Of a stretch of DNA of 64,000 nucleotides, positions 36,201 through 49,341 are shown piece by piece. The DNA comes from Acorus gramineus (Eukaryota > Streptophyta > Magnoliopsida > Acorales > Acoraceae). Every line of letters begins with the position of its first letter. Within the stretch, counting starts at the first letter, position 1. A program made the translations under genes and the position numbers. The stretch lies in contig CM060850.1 in the NCBI GenBank assembly GCA_030737835.1, forward strand, positions 15,575,163 to 15,639,162. Reading direction: 5' to 3'. The notes under the pieces were generated by a model. That model was not told the DNA's origin. It saw nothing but the letters and a program-made list of their open reading frames with translations, and did not search any database.

Positions 36201-39200
36201 CATCAACTGAAACTATCAATATATAGCCAACACACTCAATAGCCAACACAAGTAGCTCATAACACATGCTATTATGCTACAAGAAACTGTTAATCAGAAA
36301 TTTATTTCAAAAAAATTAAAAAAATCCACAGTGTGCAATCATCAAAACACGGCTACAGAGTGATGATCCATATATTCTTTTGAGAGTCAACATGACCTTT
36401 GCATAGTCTTTGACTACTACAAAATGAAATCAAAGTAGAGGAATAGAAAACAAACTGCTTCATGTATAGTCTATTGACACATTGACACTTCAATCTATAA
36501 AAGTGTAAAGACAACAGAATTTCATGATACTGAAAGGATGAAGAGACTAGAGAATCTTCATGTCTCTCCTTCCTTGATGAAGATATTGAAATGACAACTC
36601 TTCTTCCATTGAACTATGAGAGATCTAAATAAAGAATCCTATGAATGCAAAATAAATACAAATAATAAAGGATTAAGCTGGTACTCTTTCATCCAACAGT
36701 GGAAACAGGATTCTTTTAGTAAACTATATACATGTCTATATTACATTTTAGCAGAAGAATTCTTTCTTTTTTATAGCAAAAATCTACTCTCAGAAGCTTC
36801 CGAATCATTAATTTGCACAGTATACATATTCTGCCCAGTGTGGGCTTATGTTTATATGTAACCATCTATAATGCATGGACATTTGTCCATCTCCAGTAAC
36901 TGATACTCTACTCTGCATATACTCTACACAGTGTATCTTAAATATGTAAAGAGTAATAAGTTAAAGTTGCCTCATAAACCTGAATGACTGTAAACAATTA
37001 AATTTTCATACACCATTACTGATAGACAATGCTTCCTCAGATTGCAGGTAACAGGTATGTATTGTAACCTCCATCAATATACTAATTCCTATTTCATCTG
37101 CTTTTGTTTTTATTTTCTCTTCTTTTAATAATAATTTCTCTCTTTCTTTATCCTACCTTACTAAGCCCTGCTACTAAATGGATCTACATAAATAATATAA
37201 TTACAAAAATGACCCAATACTTGAGCCATAAATATGACCAAACGAGACATGTTCAACACCCTAACATATTGCAGAAATGCATAGTATATTGTATGTACCA
37301 CGCAAATCAGTAAAAGCAATGGAGACCACATTCATATGATACTGCCATTTCTTGATCCCGAATGCAATACATATGCAATTTTTAGTAATACACACAATGT
37401 CATGTGATTATAGCAAAAAACGATTAAATTTAAATATACAGAAAACATTGATTTACCCATATCTATTTCCTAAATATTCAAAATTTCTAATACCACATGT
37501 GGTGTGTTGGAGTATATATCATGTGCAATGAATGCATATTCCAACAAAAGAGAACCTATGTCATCAATACTTGGGTGGCAATCACCTCCCTTCGTAGATC
37601 ATGGGTCATCATGATCCTAGGAGTGGATATGCCTCTACAATCATGGGAAACTCTTGATTCAGATTGTGAGTTTACAGCTTTCCAATGTTAGAGGTGTCTT
37701 GTTTGAGAAGGGCTTCCTTTTGTTCTCACGATCTCCTTTCAATCTTTTGTAATGGAGATCCCTCATCTCCTCTTTTGTTTGGGGACCTCTTTTCAATTTT
37801 TTCTTTCAAAAAAATTCAAAATTGCTAGTTGTACCCTACATCCATATTTTTTTTTCATCTAAGTACAGATCTTCATCTGATATCATATGCAACTACATTG
37901 TCAACCTTTTTCATAAAAAAAATTTACATGCTACATTTTAGATACAGAAGCTTATATCTGCTGATCAAGAACAGAAGAATCTAGTGCAAGAAAAATGTCT
38001 CTTCGATAGATGAAGAAAATTATACAAATAAAAATTCATAAAAAGCCCAAGGAGTTTATGCCAGTACATTTTTTACTCAAAGTCAAACTCTTTGTGTACT
38101 TGATAGATCTTTCATCACCCGTAGTGAAACGTACAGGGTAATTCCTCATGGAAAATAAGAAAGATTTTTTGGTCAAGTGAACACAAATTTTTTACATTGA
38201 ACTAGTAGTTTTGCATGCACTTTGGGGTCCTTAGATCAGATACAAACAATTCTCTGTGTGATCATGCTTGAGGAAAAGAGTGCATTGGAGCATAATTTGC
38301 TCATTCATTTCCAATTTGTCCAAATATACTCCCACTATTCAGGGGATAAAATCCAGCTTTACGTCTTTCTGTTTTGGTCAAAGGGGAGTAATATTGGGGA
38401 AAAGGGGGGGGAGTGTTGTGAAATGAGAGAAATTCCAATGTACACATTGATCTCAGGCACTTAGACAAACTTTACCTAAAAGAATTGAAATTGGAACTCA
38501 GAAAATTCATTTGCTCATGGACATGACACTTTTTATGATGGCCCCTAAAGGAACAGGTTAAAAAATGGTATGACAAGTAGTTATTCAGTCACAGCCCACA
38601 TTGTCTTTTTCTTTTGAATGCAACAGATGATACAAAGAACTACTCATGAGGTGAGAAGTTCAAGTTGGAAAAGACACGAAGATGCCTGGGAAACAATGTA
38701 CCTATATTAATGTTAATCAAAGGTGGGAATGGTTCTAAGGAGTAAAGAAGAAGAGGGATAGGAACAATTGGAAAATTTACTCACCTTATCTCCCATGTTG
38801 AATGTAGGTTACTTGACTGTCAAGAAACAAAAGAATAATAAAAAGGACACCCTTACAAATTACAATGAAAAAATGTGGTTAAAACTTGTGACTGAAATGG
38901 ATAATCCTGAGATTGGCATAGGTTTCTTGGTACATATTATGTGGAAATTGTATTTAACTGATTCTGACTTGTTTTGATTTCCTGAAGGTAAGGCCTTAAT
39001 ATCCCCATCCATATATTAAGTTTACCACTATTTTATAAATAAAAAAACACTAGTGTGCTCCCAACTTTCCTTAGAAAAGAAAGTTAGAATAGGTCTTCTG
39101 GTGAATAACACGACAGAAAACAAAGATGAAGAACAAGACCCAATATTAATCAAATCCACAAAAACTTTTCACCAGGTGCAAATTCTAAACTGGATAGGTC

Positions 39201-42200
39201 TTCCACTGATAAATAGTGTTACAAGAAACAAATTTAAGAACGAGGCCGAGCATAATATATTACAATGTTAAGTATGGCAGCGACTCTCTTAGAAATTAAA
39301 GTAAAATGGGGGGCCCAGTTTGTTCCCATCCAGACTCATCTCTTGGAATGTTTATGTTGGTGAAAGGAAAGATTTATTTACTACTGGGCTCTGAGAAATT
39401 GATGGAGAATAAACTAGGTTCCCACCATACTTTGTAAGCTTCATATCTCTTAAACATTTTTTTTTTTTTTTGAGAGAGAGAGAGAGGATTGGAGAAATTT
39501 TATGAATGAAAATTACCCCCAAACAAAAGGAAGACGAGGACATTTGAGGCTAATATACAAGGATTGTTTATGTTGGCTTCTTAGAACAACGAAGGCTCAA
39601 TTGCAAAGAGGCGAATTTACGTGTGAAGCTCATATAATATGTTGGAAGAAACCAAGGGGATCATGAAGAAGTATTACCACTTTCAAATATTCTATCAATT
39701 GGTAGTGATTTTATTCTTCTTATGCGAGCAATCAAGTAAATCCAACCACGAGAAATTTGGACATCTTTTTGGACAAGATGAACTAAGGGGGGGGTAGTCG
39801 ATACAGACTTTGATGGATTTTTGTGGACATTATTCAAGTGATGGACTTTTGTAGACTTTGTAGACTTTCACAGACTTTTGCAGACTTTCGTAGACTTTTG
39901 CAGACTTTCACAAATTTACTTTCACAGACTTTTGCAGACTTTCACAGACTGACTCTCATGGACTTTCACAGACTTTTACAGACATTTGCAGACTTTCACA
40001 GATTGACTCTTATGGATTTTCATAGACTTTCACAGACTTTTGCAGACTTTCACAAATCACTCTCATGGACTTTCACAGACTTTTGTAGACTTTCACAAAT
40101 CACTCTCATGGACTTTCACAGACTTTCACAGACTTTCAGAGATTGACTCTTTTCACATCTGGATTTCTATTAATAAACACAAAAATATTTTTAGAATTTT
40201 AAAATAACAAATAAAGAACTCAAATATTCAAATTCAACATGAATTATTGATACCCATATAAATAAAATAAAAGCAATCAGTATATTTCATATATGTAAAT
40301 ATATCTTTTTACTTTTATATATGTTTAAACATTATAAACAATATATATATACATCTATATTGTACAATAATAGAAACATCTTCAAGGAAAATCAAATCAA
40401 ACATCATACATATAATCAAATATATGATAAATCTATATTTTAAAAAATAATTGTGGATGATCTAGGCATATATAATATAATCTATCATTCTCATTTATTC
40501 ATCAAACATATGAGGTGATAGGAATATTTCATACATATGGACATTCATAAAAAAAAGATGATAAATAAAGAAAAAAAATGTGAATAAAAATATGAAAGGC
40601 ATGTGATAAAAATCATAAAGTAGATTTGTTAAAAGAAAAAAAGAAATATTCACAAAGTTGGAATAAAAGTCCATGAGAATCCCACCCATTTGGGTGGGAT
40701 TTTGAAAAGACTTTTTCCTTTATATTTCTCTCTCTAAAGTCCACAAAAGTCCACAAGAATCCATCACTTATGAAAGTCTTCACAAATCCTGTTTAAATTG
40801 AATAACACATGACAAAATGTCTACTATGAGAAGTCTCAATTGAATAACGCTGGACTTTTTGTCCACGAAATAATGTCTTAATCGAATAACACTGGACTTT
40901 ATGTCCACGAAATAATGTCTCAATCGAATAACGCTGGACTTTATGTCCACGAAATAATGTCTCAATCGAATAACGCTGGACTTTATGTCCACGAAATAAT
41001 GTCTCAATCGAATAACGCTGGACTTTTTCTCCACGAAATAATGTCTCAATCGAATAATGTTGGACTTTTTGTCCACGAAAAAATGTCTCAATCGAATAAC
41101 GCTGGACTTTTGTCCATGAAATAATGTCTCAATCGAATAACGCTGGACTTTTTGTCCACGAACCAAAGTCCTGATTGAAAAACACAAGATTTATAAATCC
41201 ACGAGCATGGACATTTTGTCCATGAAAATCCTAATTGACTACCCCCCTATTTGTTTTCAGTCTCGTCTCATCTCATTGATGCCAATGATCATGAATAGAG
41301 CAGCCCTTTGAAAACAAGTGACTAACTTTACAAGATCCTATGCGCAGCGATTGACTTCCTCTAAGACAAACATATGCTGCACTTATGAAAAGTTGCTTAT
41401 GTAACAAAATAATAATAAAGATAGAAGAATTGGCTTCTTTTTTTTTATCATAAAGAGAAACAAGGAAGCAATTCAAGCTGGAAGAAACAAAATCATCCTA
41501 CTAGAATGACAAGTATATCAACTTTGTGAACAAGAAAAAAAGAAAAAAATCAGAGAGAGATCCACCAGTCGATAATATGAAACAGCTCCATCAAACAGAA
41601 CTTCATTGGTTCAAGACATGAGTCAAGTAGTTAAAAGACTAGGGAGGAACACTGAGACACACAACTTTGCAAACTCGAGTGAAAATAAACACAAATGTGA
41701 ATATACATTGCATGGTGATTTTTCGCAAAGTAGTAGTAGAAGTTTGCAAAGATGTTAAATCAAAGTTTCTAAACAACAGTTCCCATTGGTGTAAACTTGA
41801 TAGAGGATTCGCATAGAAACGCTCACATGTGCACATGAAAAAAAAAAAAAGCAACCTTTTTTCATTCTAATCCAAACAACCCACAAGGCGAAATGCATAA
41901 CCCAAACACCCACCCACCTCCAGGGGCAAGACAAAATATTGAAGGAATTGGGTAAAAATTATTGGGGTTTCTTCAAATAATTTCACAGAAGCACAACCTG
42001 CAAGTCCAAGAACCAAAAGGTTGAAAAAAATCGATTTCTACATTTGTTCAGGTCTCCAACAAACCCATTAATCAAATTAAAGCCGACTTGAAAGTACCCA
42101 AACCGACACCATGAACAAAAAAAAAAAAAACCCACACAAAGAACAAAAAATGAGTGAAACCAAACAACTGAAGCTGAAAGGTAAGGAAATAAAACAGAAA

Positions 42201-42656
42201 AACAATCAAACAAGAAACTTTATCACAAAACCACAAAAAAATTTAAAAAAAAAAATCAAGAAGCAAAGACGGACATCATTGAACAGAAAACCACAAACAA
42301 AAGAGAAAAACCAAAACTAAGATACCTCAGAATCCATGACAGACTTCAAGCGGACGAGCAGGCGAAGCGACTCCTCTTTAGAGGCCGAGAGATCCTGCTG
42401 GAAGCGTTGGGCCTTCCGCTCGGACGCCATCACCCGCGCCGCCGATTCCTTCGCCGTGTTCAGTATTATCTCCGCGTACGCCCTCTTCAGAGCCGCCATT
42501 CTCTAATACCCCCAAAAAAAAACAACAAAAACAACAACAACCGCTTCAACCACCGCATCCACTGCTACCTATTTTGGATGATCGAGAGAGAGAGAGAGAG
42601 AGAGATTGTGAGATTTTGATTGGGGTTACCTCGGATTCATCCATGGACGCCGCCAT
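30251..42656 (-). CDS. Coiled-coil protein of about 517 residues, four exons
   Basis: Minus-strand exons are 42656-42630, 42502-42326, 31771-30455 and 30283-30251 (stop), all joined in phase 0 with GT-AG borders, giving 1554 nt in total. Exon 1 encodes MAASMDESE. Exon 2 encodes RMAALKRAYAEIILNTAKES and an amphipathic helix ending MDSE. The large exon continues directly with ITEAEKSSQLQATRIQELEV, a coiled coil to about residue 120. A polar, S/N/E-rich region follows, with basic patches RTRRARSKY and RKRKRG (near 452) that could be nuclear localisation signals. The C-terminus SNRRLVQVARQ-LISLSEKRWR spans the last join, which supports the 11-codon final exon. I recognise a plant-conserved protein of unknown function and give no gene symbol. 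Introns are 127, 10554 and 171 nt. An internal ATG in exon 2 (42499) is an alternative start. Confidence 0.8.
34380..34395. repeat. TGCACCATGGTGCA palindrome
   Basis: A perfect 14-bp palindrome in a GC-rich stretch (34310-34440) full of TGCA, CATG and GTGC words. The stretch is part of the LTR-like element and its role is unknown. Confidence 0.7.
34469..34593 (+). repeat. Three-copy 42-bp tandem repeat
   Basis: Three diverged units of 42, 42 and 41 bp each begin CCCTT and carry a GTTCGAA- or GTTTGTA-like core and TTCAAA near the end. They form part of the LTR-like segment at 34114-34895. Confidence 0.75.
34896..39786. other. Inner part of the 10.5-kb intron 2, nothing assigned
   Basis: AT-rich with only short frames. 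Two stretches (about 35600-35680 and 37700-37800) share AGGAGATAC...GTCTCCTCTT-like words seen in plant LINE 3' ends, but no coding LINE sequence accompanies them. Confidence 0.4.
39840..40150 (+). repeat. CAGACTTT subterminal array
   Basis: More than 20 copies of CAGACTTT, TAGACTTT or TGGACTTT, most spaced by 2-3 bases (for example CACAGACTTTTGCAGACTTT), with GACTCTCATGG interspersed. Confidence 0.9.
40678..40701. repeat. Perfect 11-bp hairpin
   Basis: AATCCCACCCA is followed after a 2-base loop by its exact inverse TGGGTGGGATT. It lies near the middle of the element at 39787-41253. Confidence 0.85.
40826..41170 (-). repeat. Eight-copy 42-bp tandem repeat
   Basis: Units begin at about 40860 and recur every 42 bp, with one 41-bp unit near 41111. 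Each holds TGTCCACGAA and AATCGAATAACG. Because 42 is divisible by three, the minus strand stays open and encodes a 14-residue repeat (RLRHYFVDIKSSVI) through a 135-codon frame. The open frame is most likely a by-product of the period, and I do not call a protein. Confidence 0.9.
41254..42325. other. 5' part of intron 2 of the 517-residue gene, nothing assigned
   Basis: AT-rich DNA with A-homopolymers at about 41838-41850 and 42116-42131. No repeat family, RNA gene or open frame is supported. Confidence 0.4.
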
Positions 42657-42657
42657 G

Positions 42658-42688
<31 letters not shown>
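42580..42688 (+). repeat. Two (GA)n microsatellites around exon 1
   Basis: GA runs at 42582-42606 (in intron 1) and 42661-42688 (directly 5' of the start codon, CT-rich on the coding strand). CT-rich leaders are common in plant promoters; a regulatory role is inference. Confidence 0.8.
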
Positions 42689-42691
<3 letters not shown>

Positions 42692-43190
42692 AAGAGTTGG
42701 GTATTTTCGGTTTGGGGAGTTGGTTTTTGTTTCATCGATGTGTAGCTGACGGTGTGAGTCGGTTAAAAATTTTGTGTTTTTTGTGTGTGCCCCAGTGTGG
42801 TTCGTGGAGTGAATTTGGCTTTTGGTTTGGGCTTTTTTTTTGGAGTGGGCTTTTGCTTGAGTCAATGAAAAGGGGTTGGTTTGAGTCCACGATTGGGTAG
42901 GTAGGGACCGGTTTGAAATTTGAATCGTCTTCCCTGGGAAAACTGAGGGGGTTGAGATGACAGGCAGCATCATCACACCTGTCATTTCATATTATTCATG
43001 GGGAAAAAAACAAAATATATGATATGGTATAAAATAAAATATATAGGATAATATATTTTTTTTGTTTTGAAATATACTACGTGTTGTACTTGTAGAAGAG
43101 AAAGAGATGAGTAGTGATCCATTAATAATGTTTCTTCTCGCTGTAAGGAAGGAGATGTTGTATATAGTGAAGAGAATGAGTACTGTTATA
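42689..43190. promoter_or_regulatory. Promoter region of the 517-residue gene
   Basis: This is the upstream flank of the minus-strand gene. It is T/G-rich on the plus strand. No TATA box could be assigned with confidence and no other gene is seen. Confidence 0.35.
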
Positions 43191-43799
43191 CATGCTTCAT
43201 TATATAGGCCTCATTTATAAATCTTATTAAGTATCAATATACCATTGGTTTCTTGATTGATTTTCACAAAAGGATAAAAAATAAAATACAAAACTACCCT
43301 AATTAAAAACACATGGTTTCAATGCTAAAATCCTCTTTTCTCGATTACGATTTCGTCTTCCCCGTCCATCTCCCACTCCATATACTCAAATTTGAATTTT
43401 AAAAACGGAAATCACAAACCAAATCACACCAACAATCTCTTCCCATTTCGTCTAAAACAACAAAAAAGTCTTAAAATCTGTTTGCAGCTTCACTTTCAAC
43501 AATTTTTGAACAATTTCTTCATCTGATTGTTAATCCCCTGCCAAAAATGGGTACTCGATGTTTTTTTTTTTTCAGATGCTTTTGTTGTTTTGAACGATCA
43601 TTCGAATCCAAAAAAATCATAGAAAATTTATTTATGATTAGTATATTAGTTTTTTTCTATGATATGTGAAAATAATTTATGAATGATGTGAAGAACTAAC
43701 TGAATCTGTTGTTATTGAAAAATTTTAATAGCTCCCCAAATCTATTTTAGTTAAAAATGCTTTATAATGTATAAATTACTGTTGAATTTGAATCTGTGC

Positions 43800-45030
43800 A
43801 CCTATTGAAAGAATGTAACTGACTTTTTTAATTATGTTTACTGTGTGTATTTGAATGTTGCAAGTGTGATTGTGACATGATGTATGTGAAATCATTAACT
43901 AGTTGTATATGTAACTGATTAATTGAAGTGTGTAACTTTTTTTTTTGTTATATGCATATCCGTGTTTGTTTGATGTAAACTGACAATGGGTGAATGTAAT
44001 TGTCTTTTGATTAAAGTAACTTACTTTTTGTTATGTGAAACTGTCAATTTAAAAAATGCAATCGACTTGATATTGAATGTAACTTACTTTTCAAAAATGT
44101 AGTATGTGTGCATGTCATGATATATCTGGAGTCTTCAGTACTTGGATATGTAAACTAACAAAATTTAAAGAATGTAACTAACATTTGGTATATGTTATTG
44201 AATTTTTTGTTATATATAACAAACTACTATAGAACGTAATAGACTTTTACTAAAAAAAAAGTCAATTCTGATACCATACAGTGAAATGTAACTGATTATT
44301 ACAAAATGTAACTGAATTCATGAAATGTTTCGACTATATCGAAGTGGAAAAAATCATATTAGTGAAGGAAGAACCACAACAACCTCAATTTTTGTACGTA
44401 TATTTACAACATTACATGTTCAAAACTACAATATAAAAAACCCTTTAACAAAATTCATTTTGGTTAAATTGCAGAAAGGACTGTGGGACAATGATCATTC
44501 ATATTGTGAGACAGTATGCCTTTCATGAGGAATTGTTGACAAAGATGACAAAAAATGTGTGCACATACGTTAGAGCACACCTCATAAAAAATTTCCTAAA
44601 TGACAAAAAGAGGACATATACAGATAATGATCACAGAGTTAGAACAATGCAGTTTGATAAGTGACTCTGAGTGTTTAGTCATGTATATATGTGAAAAATT
44701 TGTCATGTATATGGGTGCAAAACAAATTTTGAAAGAAGCAAACATCTTAAGAATATATTGTGATGTGTTTAAATGAAAAACTATAATTTCTTATGCTTTT
44801 TATGTTTTGAAGAATGTAAAGCAACTAGTATTGGTTGTTAGTCATTAACATAGACTATGATTTATGCTAAATGTATCTAAAATTTAAAATATGTAACAGT
44901 ATTGTACTATTGTTACATAAATTTGTAACAATGTAAGTAGTTTAAACTGAAATGTAACTAATTTTTTAACAATGTAACTAGCAATTTAAAAATGTAACTG
45001 AATTATGGTAAATGTAACCCAGTCTCTCGA
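43800..45030 (+). repeat. TGTAAC motif array, plus orientation
   Basis: About 14 copies of TGTAAC, many in the form AATGTAACTGA or AATGTAACTAA, occur in an AT-rich, non-coding 1.2 kb. An additional copy lies near 45354. The mirror array, in opposite orientation, is at 48470-48850. The motif density is seen; a transposase or silencing-factor binding role is a guess. Confidence 0.75.
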
Positions 45031-45867
45031 AGAACACATTACAAAACCTTCTAGAAATCAACAAAAGGGTTACAAAACATGTCACTGGAGAAAAAAATGC
45101 TAAGGAAAATAAAGGAATCACAAAGCAGTAGATCCAATAGCTTCACCAACATCTTGCACATTGCAATTTTCAGAAATCTTCACTTGCTTTCTCTTTGGCA
45201 TGAAAACCTTAGATGCCTTCCTTTTCAATGGTAGCCACCCTTCACTTCGACCCTTGATTGGAGAGTGAATAATTCAGTCTGACAATAATTCTTCGCCAGC
45301 AACTACAATTAGGAATTTCTGTCGAAAGGTTGATCAGAGATGCATGCAAGAAATGTAACCGATTTCGAATGTTGCTCAAGCCAATGCCAATATAACATCA
45401 ACACTCTAAAAAGTTCTCCAGAAAACCATTTTAACATAAAAAAAAAACAGATTCAGACAACATTAAATATGAAATCCAATAAGAAAAATGAAAACACATG
45501 AAAAAACAAACAATAACAATGTTACATCTAAATCAACTGACATTATAAATTGGTCAATTGTTATTTCAGATCAGATCACATGCTGAAAGTCCTCCAACAA
45601 ATAAATCAGAGGTTCCAAAACGAGAAAAAAAATCTTCCAATCTGCTTCTCTGTGTTCTTATAAAAAAATTATAGTGTTGAAAAACATTTTATTGATAATG
45701 ATGGACGATAAACAATTCAATTGTCATAACAAAAAAAAACGGTAATTAAAACTTCATTACTCCTTCCACATAAGGAAATTCTAACCGATCATTAAATGTG
45801 GAGAGTGATTATCAAAAACGGTTTCAAGGGTATATTCGGTATTGCCACCTATGCCACCTCATGGGGC

Positions 45868-46110
45868 TTATATGGGGCCTATAAGATGGGGCTTGTGAAT
45901 CATTTCCCGAAGAGAAATGACATTTTCTGAAGTAAATTTCAAATCAATGCATCCCTCTTCAAACACCCTTGCTACAGTGGAGTTGTTCATTTTTACACTA
46001 CTTCCTTCTATACCATGATAAGTAGAAAAAATTGAGCGGTCATTACAAATATGGACATTCATCCCCTTATCAATCAACCAATGAAAAGGAAGACATGCAT
46101 AATTTATTTC
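45868..46110 (-). pseudogene. Copia protease-region fragment
   Basis: The minus-strand frame reads FHWLIDKGMNVHICNDRSIF, then VKMNNSTVARV and IDLKFTSENV. This matches the start of copia protease, where the active site should be DSGA; here it is DKGM, so catalysis would be lost. Nothing of integrase follows. Confidence 0.75.
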
Positions 46111-46140
46111 AAGATTGCAAGTAACAAATTGGTAATTAGG

Positions 46141-46407
46141 TGTTATATATATGTCACTTTTTGGCCTGCTGGTAACCATTGGAGCATTTTGGTAGTTTTT
46201 GAGTTTTTTCGTTTTTCGATCGGAACCGCAAAATTTTGGACTGTTAGCTATCGTCCTGAGCTAGAGGACTCCGATTGAAAATCAAACTGCATATTATGTG
46301 TCCTGGTACCATTCTAAGCCACTCATGAAAATTTCATCGAATTCCGGCAACGTTTCCGAAATTTCACAGTTCCGGGGCGTATCCGGGTTTTAAGTGAGTT
46401 GACTTTA
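46141..46407 (+). mobile_element. Truncated 5' end of the long gypsy LTR
   Basis: It starts TGTTATATATATGTCAC and matches the first 270 bases of the LTRs at 49342 and 60804 (minus). Shared landmarks are GGTAACCATTGGAGCATTTT, CGGAACCGCAAAATTTTGGA and GGGGCGTATCCGGGTTTT. The remaining 2.7 kb of the LTR is absent. Its first base abuts the copia protease fragment. Confidence 0.85.
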
Positions 46408-46840
46408 TAAGTGGTTGAAGAGGGTGATCTCGTCCTACTGGGTCCAATGACAAATGGAGGTGGCAGAGACGGGGGCCTTCTGAGAGGAAGAGGAGGAGGT
46501 GCGGTGGGGTGTGGAGGCCATGGTGGAGTTCGGATCTGAGGTGACGGGGGAGGGAAGGCAGAGATGATATTTTGTGAAGTCGGTTAGAATTTTAAAAGAT
46601 AGAAGTTGTAGAGTTTTTGGGGGTTTAAATGTATGTATGTAGGAGGAGGTGCGGTGGGTGGAAGTGCGGAGGGGTGTGGTCGCCATGGCAGAGAGGGAAG
46701 GGAGATAGAGTTTTATGTGGAGTCAAGAACTTCAATGGTGGCGGCTTCAATGGTGGTGGCTAAGGTTTCGAGGAGGTTGATGTGTCTACGATAGTGTTTC
46801 TTCAAACATGTTAAATGAGGGAGGGGAGAGATGATGGAGG
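46408..46840. other. G-rich low-complexity piece with a direct repeat
   Basis: AGGAGGAGGTGCGGTGGG occurs at about 46490 and again at 46640, both followed by GGTGTGG and GCCATGG. This may be a captured promoter or exon fragment. I do not recognise a protein. Confidence 0.4.
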
Positions 46841-47290
46841 GTATTCATACGCTCCATCAAGTAATCCCCACAGTCCAGATGAGATCGGACGGTGGGGAAC
46901 CACTTTACACAAAAGAAAAAGGTTCAATCAAATCTGGACTGTCCAGATCTGATTGGACATACTAGACAAAAGAAAAATGGGAAAAATGGCAAACGGCATG
47001 ATGTTTCAACCCGGTCCATTAGTTCCATCACGTGATATCACATGAAAAAAAGTGATACGATCAGGTTCTAATTGGTGTCCCTAGAGAGGCTCTATGATAA
47101 CTTCACAGAAGTTCTGAACCCCAACCGAGAGACGGTTTTCAACTATTGATTTAAATGGGACACTGAAAATTTGGTTGAAAATTAAGAGGTGCTCAAGCAC
47201 CCATTAAAAGAAAATTGTTCCTAACCGTTTAAAAACAAATTCCAAATACATGAGATTGGAAATATTTCAACCACCGAATAAAATAATTCA

Positions 47291-47626
<336 letters not shown>

Positions 47627-48469
47627 CTAAAATACATTAATGTAATTTTGCTTAGAAAAAAAATAAACCAATATTCATGCACTCTAAATACGCAGTGTTT
47701 GCTGCCTTATCGCATTGTACAAGCAGTTGGGAGACCACTTGTAGACTATAGACAACACTGCAAAATGGATTAAATGTATGATTGCTCTTTTTTATTAGAA
47801 TATATATGTTGAAAATTGATGTCACCAAGGATTTGATCATTTTACCTCTTTATTTGATATTGGAATATATATGTTAAGCATGGTAATTCTGATATCCAAA
47901 TGAAATGAATGTGTATTTGTTTTCCATTTATTGTAATACAATATATAGTGATATAATAGAGTATCAATAATGTTTTTTAAGCCCCATCTTTTAGGCCCCA
48001 TCACAAGCCCCATGAGGTGGCAAAGGGACATTACCTGTTATACTCTTTTAGCTTTAATTGATAACCAATCCCCAAAATGTGGTGATTTCGTTTTCATATC
48101 TTCATCCGTGCATCATGGAGGAACATTAATTTCTGTATTTCTTTTTTTTCGAATGCTCAATTGAATTTTTATTCATTCATCATTATTAATCGATTTTTTG
48201 GGAACTGAATTTTCTATGAAGACCACCTAGTAGCAAATCCGAATTTCTACTTCAGAGGAATTTGAAGTCACTAATTCATTTTTTTTTCAATTTGGATTTC
48301 GTCTCAATATCTATCGAATCAGGTTTGACATTTCTTATGTTTTGGATTTTCAAGAGTTTTATTTGCATTGCTTGATATTAAAAAGTTTTTTTTCATCTTA
48401 TGATCCCATTAGAATGCCAGTTATATCTGAATTTGAAATTAACCTTTTACGATATACATTTTAAATGTA

Positions 48470-48850
48470 TGTTACATTTCATGTATTGATCGTTAGTTAC
48501 ATTTTATACTGTTTGTTATATTTATATAACACTGTTACATTTACATAAATGTAACATAGTAGAAACATTTACTTAAATTTCTTACATTTTATATTGTTTA
48601 TTACATTTACATAAATGTAACATAACAGTAATATTTACCTAAATTTCTTACATTTTATACTGTTTGTTACATTTACATAACACTGTTATATTTACATAAA
48701 TGTAACATAATAGTAATATTTACGTAAATTTCTTACATTCCATGCACATTTTAAAAATAGATCATCTCTTTAATTATGTGTGTACTATGATGAATCTCAA
48801 ATCAATAATTAATTGTTAAATGTAACTATTAATATAAAATGTAACCGCTT
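48470..48850 (-). repeat. GTTACA motif array, minus orientation
   Basis: GTTACATTT and ATAAATGTAACA words recur, with tandem units of about 60-70 bp (TTTGTTACATTTACATAA and TTCTTACATTTTATACTG) at 48500-48740. It mirrors the TGTAAC array at 43800-45030 across the fragment-carrying element. Confidence 0.7.
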
Positions 48851-49341
48851 CATATCGTAATTGTATGTATTTTTTATTTAATTTTGAATACATTAAATAC
48901 CTGACTATTTTAATGTCCAATTAATAACATTCTTCAAAAAAATACTAATGTTTGTAATAAGAATATAAGTTTGAAATAAAAATCTAGACTATTTGAAGGA
49001 TTTTGACGAAAAACAATTTAGGTGAATTTAACGAAAAATAATGGGGAAATTAATTAGAGGTCCTCACAACCATCCCTCTATTATTTTTAAGTCCCTGGAC
49101 CTTTTTTACTTTTCTCTAGGTCCCTATCACCCAATCTCATTTTTTTTAGGTCCAAACTAACCCATTCCGTCAGATGTCATTTTTTTACTTTCAAAAATGC
49201 CCTTTCAACAAAAAAAATTACCCAATCCATCATCTCTCTCAAACACCTTCTTCAACCTCTCTTAAACCATGATTTTTTCACTCTCTTTCTCTCTCTCTCT
49301 CAAAAAACCTCTGTCCCCCCCCACCGTCTCCCCACCTCTCT
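48851..49341. other. Intergenic DNA, no gene seen
   Basis: AT-rich, then a CT-rich run ending in the TCTCT target site of the LTR at 49342. No gene is supported. Confidence 0.4.

Larger units (their letters stand above)
39787..41253. mobile_element. Non-autonomous DNA transposon with two subterminal repeat arrays
   Basis: The ends are inverted: GGGGGGTAGTC on the left and GACTACCCCCC on the right, each next to TA. The left subterminal part (39840-40150) is an array of CAGACTTT words in units of about 10-20 bp. The right part (40826-41170) is a regular 42-bp array. Between them is AT-rich non-coding DNA. Inverted ends plus dense subterminal repeats fit a transposase-binding layout, but the superfamily is not determined. 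It lies in intron 2 of the 517-residue gene. Confidence 0.6.

Noticed and set aside
39823-40146. A 107-codon frame across the CAGACTTT array
   Set aside because: It is a repetitive FADFHRL-like product of the tandem array; nothing supports a protein.
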